NCBI GenBank assembly: GCA_021791235.1
Contig: JAJYXA010000281.1
Location: 1 to 8,859, forward strand
DNA length: 8,859 bases
Reading direction: 5' to 3'
From: Pseudomonadota bacterium
GTDB taxonomy: Bacteria > Pseudomonadota > Gammaproteobacteria > Burkholderiales > Thiobacillaceae
How positions within the stretch are numbered: position 1 is the stretch's first letter; every line of letters begins with the position of its first letter. The notes beneath the pieces are model-generated. The model was not told the DNA's origin, did not search any database, and saw only the letters and a program-made list of their open reading frames with translations. The translations under genes and the position numbers were made by a program. Of the stretch, positions 6,670 to 8,859 are shown one piece after another.

Positions 6670-8091
6670 TTAGGCGTGGACGGCTTGCGGGATCGGAGCG
6701 TCGTTCACGACGCGGCCGGCACGCACGGTCTGCCAGACGTTCCAGGCCATCATCAGCATGCCGCTGAAGAACAGCGCGCCGCCGGCGAGGCGAATGCCGT
6801 AGAAGGGATACATGGTGTTGAGCACCTGGGCGAAGCTGTAGGTCAGCGTGCCGTCGGCGTTCGCCGCGCGCCACATCAGGCCCTGCGCCACCCCGGCGAT
6901 CCACATCGAGGCGATGTACAGCACCACGCCGATGGTGGAGAGCCAGAAATGCCACTCGATGAGCCTGGTGCTGAACATCGATTCGCGGCCGAACAGGCGC
7001 GGGATCAGGTAGTACATGGAGCCGATGGTGATCATCGCCACCCAGCCGAGCGCGCCGGAGTGCACGTGGCCGATGGTCCATTCGGTGTAGTGGGAGAGTG
7101 CGTTCACCGTCTTGATCGACATCATCGGGCCTTCGAAGGTCGACATGCCGTAGAACGACAGCGCGGTCACCATGAACTTGAGGATGGGGTCGGTGCGCAG
7201 TTTGTGCCACGCGCCGGACAGGGTCATGATGCCGTTCATCATGCCGCCCCAGCTCGGGGCCAGCAGCATCAGGGAAAACACCATGCCCAGCGACTGCGCC
7301 CAGTCGGGCAGCGCGGTGTATTGCAGGTGGTGCGGGCCGGCCCACATGTAGATGAAGTTGAGCGACCAGAAGTGGACGACCGACAGGCGATAGGAATAGA
7401 TCGGGCGGCCGGCCTGCTTGGGAATGAAGTAGTACATCATGCCGAGGAAGGCGGTGGTGAGGAAGAAGCCCACTGCGTTATGGCCGTACCACCACTGCAC
7501 CATCGCGTCCTGCACCCCGGCGTAGGCGGAGTAGGACTTGGTCAGCGTCACCGGCAATTCGGCGCTGTTGACCAGGTGCAGCAGCGCGATCACCAGGATG
7601 TAGGCGCCGAAGAACCAGTTGGAGACGTAGATGTGCCGGGTCTTGCGCTTGACGATGGTGCCGAAGAACACCAGCGCGTAGGACACCCACACCACCGTGA
7701 TCAGCAGGTCGATCGGCCATTCCAGCTCGGCGTATTCCTTGGAACTGGTGAGGCCCAGCGGCAGCGTCACCGCAGCCAGCACGATCACCGCCATCCAGCC
7801 CCAGAAGGTGAACGCCGCCAGCTTCTCGGCCCACAGCCGCACCTGGCAGGTGCGCTGCACGATGTAGTAGGACACCGCGAACATCGCCGAGCCGCCGAAG
7901 GCGAAGATCACCGCGTTGGTGTGCAGCGGTCGCAGGCGCCCGTAGGAAAGCCATTCGATGCCGAAGCTCAGGTCCGGCCAGATCAGCTGCGCGGCCAGGA
8001 TCACCCCGACCAGCATTCCGACGATCCCCCACACCACCGTCATGATGGCGAACTGGCGGACGACCTTATAGTTGTAGGTTGTCGCTTCCAT
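6670..8091 (-). CDS. ccoN: cbb3-type cytochrome c oxidase catalytic subunit CcoN (subunit I)
   Basis: CcoN is the heme-copper oxidase core that reduces O2 to water and pumps protons with high O2 affinity. The 473-residue product has about twelve hydrophobic segments. Ligand residues are all visible: His57 (in LRPLHTN) and one histidine of GHVHSG (342/344) for low-spin heme b, the other for high-spin heme b3, and His204 ([10 protein letters not shown]) with His254/His255 (GPHHLQYT) for CuB. Tyr248 (LNFIYMW) corresponds to the cross-linked active-site tyrosine specific to C-type oxidases, and Glu320 (TFEGPMM) to the conserved C-family glutamate. The ATG at 8091 is preferred to one at 8172: it has GGGAGA five nt upstream, gives the usual N-terminus ([10 protein letters not shown]), and the longer version would cover the promoter. 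It is the first gene of the operon. Confidence 0.98.
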   Translation of the reverse strand: MEATTYNYKVVRQFAIMTVVWGIVGMLVGVILAAQLIWPDLSFGIEWLSYGRLRPLHTNAVIFAFGGSAMFAVSYYIVQRTCQVRLWAEKLAAFTFWGWMAVIVLAAVTLPLGLTSSKEYAELEWPIDLLITVVWVSYALVFFGTIVKRKTRHIYVSNWFFGAYILVIALLHLVNSAELPVTLTKSYSAYAGVQDAMVQWWYGHNAVGFFLTTAFLGMMYYFIPKQAGRPIYSYRLSVVHFWSLNFIYMWAGPHHLQYTALPDWAQSLGMVFSLMLLAPSWGGMMNGIMTLSGAWHKLRTDPILKFMVTALSFYGMSTFEGPMMSIKTVNALSHYTEWTIGHVHSGALGWVAMITIGSMYYLIPRLFGRESMFSTRLIEWHFWLSTIGVVLYIASMWIAGVAQGLMWRAANADGTLTYSFAQVLNTMYPFYGIRLAGGALFFSGMLMMAWNVWQTVRAGRVVNDAPIPQAVHA

Positions 8092-8096
8092 ACACG

Positions 8097-8102
8097 TCTC
8101 CC
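8097..8102 (-). promoter_or_regulatory. Ribosome-binding site that sets the ccoN start
   Basis: GGGAGA on the minus strand lies 5 nt before ATG 8091. No comparable sequence precedes the in-frame upstream ATG at 8172, so this site decides the start. Confidence 0.7.
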
Positions 8103-8124
8103 GTGATTGATGACTTGTTGAGTC

Positions 8125-8153
8125 TATGCGAACGTGGCGATACGTTCCACATA
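8125..8153 (-). promoter_or_regulatory. Stem-loop at the 5' end of the predicted ccoN leader
   Basis: GAACGT (8130-8135) pairs with ACGTTC (8142-8147) around a 6-nt loop. After a 1x2 internal loop, TATG (8125-8128) pairs with CATA (8150-8153), giving 10 bp in all. If transcription starts near 8155, as the -10 hexamer suggests, the hairpin occupies the first ~30 nt of the mRNA, where such structures often protect against 5'-end decay. It could also be a DNA operator, since the inner arms are a near-palindrome. It leaves the ccoN ribosome-binding site free. Confidence 0.45.
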
Positions 8154-8161
8154 TGCGGATA

Positions 8162-8191
8162 AATATATCCATTTATAAAAGAGTATGTCAA
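8162..8191 (-). promoter_or_regulatory. Sigma70-type promoter for ccoNOQP
   Basis: On the minus strand a perfect -35 TTGACA (8191-8186) and a -10 TATATT (8167-8162, 5/6 match) are separated by 18 nt. Transcription would start near 8155, leaving a leader of about 64 nt before ccoN. The -35 is embedded in an 11-bp perfect palindrome, GTCAAGTTGAC (8187-8197), which could be an operator. No FNR box lies at the -41.5 position expected for class II activation. Confidence 0.6.
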
Positions 8192-8200
8192 GTTGACGCG

Positions 8201-8244
8201 CCCCGGCGTGAGCCGGCTGGGGGTTCATGTGTTTTTTTTACATG
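8201..8244. promoter_or_regulatory. Two inverted repeats upstream of the ccoN promoter
   Basis: CCGGC (8203-8207) and GCCGG (8212-8216) flank GTGA. CATGT (8226-8230) and ACATG (8240-8244) flank G plus eight T. Neither is at the end of a gene, so a terminator role is unlikely even though a T run is present. They lie 45-90 nt upstream of the predicted ccoN start and 70-115 nt upstream of the divergent phosphatase gene, so protein binding or an A-tract bend is possible. No known operator consensus is recognised. Confidence 0.3.
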
Positions 8245-8286
8245 CAAAAACGGACGTCATCCCTGATTTTCATGTCAGATTTGAAC

Positions 8287-8300
8287 TTGGTATAGATCAG
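8287..8300 (-). promoter_or_regulatory. FNR/Anr-like site in the ccoN-phosphatase intergenic region
   Basis: On the minus strand CTGAT-CTAT-ACCAA matches the FNR/Anr consensus TTGAT-N4-ATCAA at 8 of 10 defined bases. cbb3 operons are commonly FNR/Anr-activated, so a site here is expected. However, its centre is about 138 nt upstream of the predicted ccoN start, and the sequence 22 nt downstream of it (AGGGAT) is a poor -10, so a class II promoter is not convincing. Low-confidence candidate. Confidence 0.3.
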
Positions 8301-8316
8301 TTTCCACGCAATTGAT

Positions 8317-8859
8317 ATGCATCCCGTCCCGAAACCCGGCGGCACCCGCGTCTGCATCATCCGTCACGGCGAAACCGACTGGAATGTGGAGAGGCGCATC
8401 CAGGGCCATACCGACATTCCGCTCAACGCGACGGGACGGGCGCAGGCGCTGGCGATGGCGTTCAATGCGGCGCATCACCGCTTCCATGCGATCTACAGCA
8501 GCGACCTGCTGCGGGCGCTGGAGACGGCGCAGGCGCTGGCGCAGCGCGAAGATCATCAGGTGAAGCTGCTGCCGCAATTGCGCGAGCGGCATTACGGCAT
8601 CTTCCAGGGCATCACCGCCGCGCAGGGCGCAGAGCGTTGCCCGGAAGCGTATGCGCACTATGTGGCGCGCGACCTCGATTACGATTTCGGGACGGGCGAA
8701 TCGCTGCGCGGCTTCGCCGGGCGCGTCGCCGAGGGCATAGCCTGGCTGGTGCGGCACCACGGCGGGCAGACGATCGCGGCGGTGAGCCACAGCGGCGTAC
8801 TGGATGTGGTGTATCGCCGCGCCACCGGACGACCGCTGCGCACGCCGCGCGATTTCGTG
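8317..8859 (+). CDS. Histidine phosphatase family protein (phosphoglycerate-mutase-like), C-terminus cut
   Basis: The first 181 codons are present; the gene runs off the window. It belongs to the histidine phosphatase superfamily, whose members use a phospho-histidine intermediate; the family includes phosphoglycerate mutases, broad phosphatases and CobC. The catalytic RHGET motif is at 16-20 (His17 the nucleophile), with SSDLLRALETAQ (61-72, Arg66), LRERHYGIFQG (88-98, Glu90 the likely acid) and VSHSGVLD (156-163, His158). The core set is complete, so the enzyme should be active, probably as a cytoplasmic phosphatase rather than a glycolytic mutase; substrate is not readable. ATG 8317 is the only sensible start, since an in-frame stop lies at 8293-8295 and the next candidate codons fall after RHG. 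No Shine-Dalgarno is visible. It is divergent from ccoN and need not be functionally related. Confidence 0.9.
   Translation, partial: MHPVPKPGGTRVCIIRHGETDWNVERRIQGHTDIPLNATGRAQALAMAFNAAHHRFHAIYSSDLLRALETAQALAQREDHQVKLLPQLRERHYGIFQGITAAQGAERCPEAYAHYVARDLDYDFGTGESLRGFAGRVAEGIAWLVRHHGGQTIAAVSHSGVLDVVYRRATGRPLRTPRDFV

Noticed and set aside
6053..7345. Apparent 430-residue version of CcoO
   Set aside because: The extra N-terminus is an out-of-frame reading of ccoN. CcoO starts at 6658 with a strong ribosome-binding site and a normal membrane anchor.
6676..8106. Long plus-strand open frame (476 codons) opposite ccoN
   Set aside because: It is His/Gln/Asp-rich with no recognisable motif, and lies opposite a gene with every catalytic ligand present. 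Long antisense frames are expected in GC-rich DNA.
8203..8239. GC hairpin followed by T8 as a plus-strand intrinsic terminator
   Set aside because: The T run is 15 nt past a 5-bp stem, and no plus-strand gene ends upstream of it.

Overview
The window is GC-rich, densely coding DNA from a proteobacterium, most likely a betaproteobacterium (Nitrosomonadales/Rhodocyclales-like). This rests on the cco gene set and order, the style of the HemN and CcoG proteins, and a small DUF3149-type protein, a family I associate with betaproteobacteria. The placement is inference; no 16S rRNA or other marker is present.

The core (2496-8091, minus strand) is one operon-like block for the cbb3-type cytochrome c oxidase, a high-affinity terminal oxidase for microaerobic respiration. 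In transcription order it reads ccoN, ccoO, ccoQ, ccoP, then a strong intercistronic stem-loop, then ccoG, fixH, a 44-residue DUF3149-like membrane protein and a 101-residue two-helix membrane protein with a Cys/Pro-rich tail. Spacing is tight: 2-11 nt gaps and a 4-nt ATGA overlap inside ccoNOQP, and 8-49 nt elsewhere. A good sigma70-type promoter (TTGACA, 18 nt, TATATT) and a leader stem-loop lie before ccoN. The copper ATPase ccoI and the maturation gene ccoS, often next to this cluster, are not in the window.

Tail-to-tail with the operon, only 2 nt away, is hemN (1123-2493, plus strand), the oxygen-independent coproporphyrinogen III oxidase. It supplies heme when oxygen is low, matching the heme demand of cbb3 oxidase (two b-type and three c-type hemes). 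Divergent from hemN is a minus-strand pair (1017 to window start): a periplasmic LolA-like 'outer membrane lipoprotein-sorting' protein, then a translationally coupled exported Pro-rich protein cut by the window edge. Divergent from ccoN at the right end is a histidine-phosphatase (phosphoglycerate-mutase-like) gene, also cut by the edge.

The conserved genes are ordinary for a microaerobic respiration locus. The less explained parts are the two small membrane proteins ending the cco operon, the ccoP-ccoG hairpin, the structured ccoN upstream region, and the repeat plus C9 tract in the truncated Pro-rich gene. I see no RNA gene, insertion sequence, CRISPR array or phage element.
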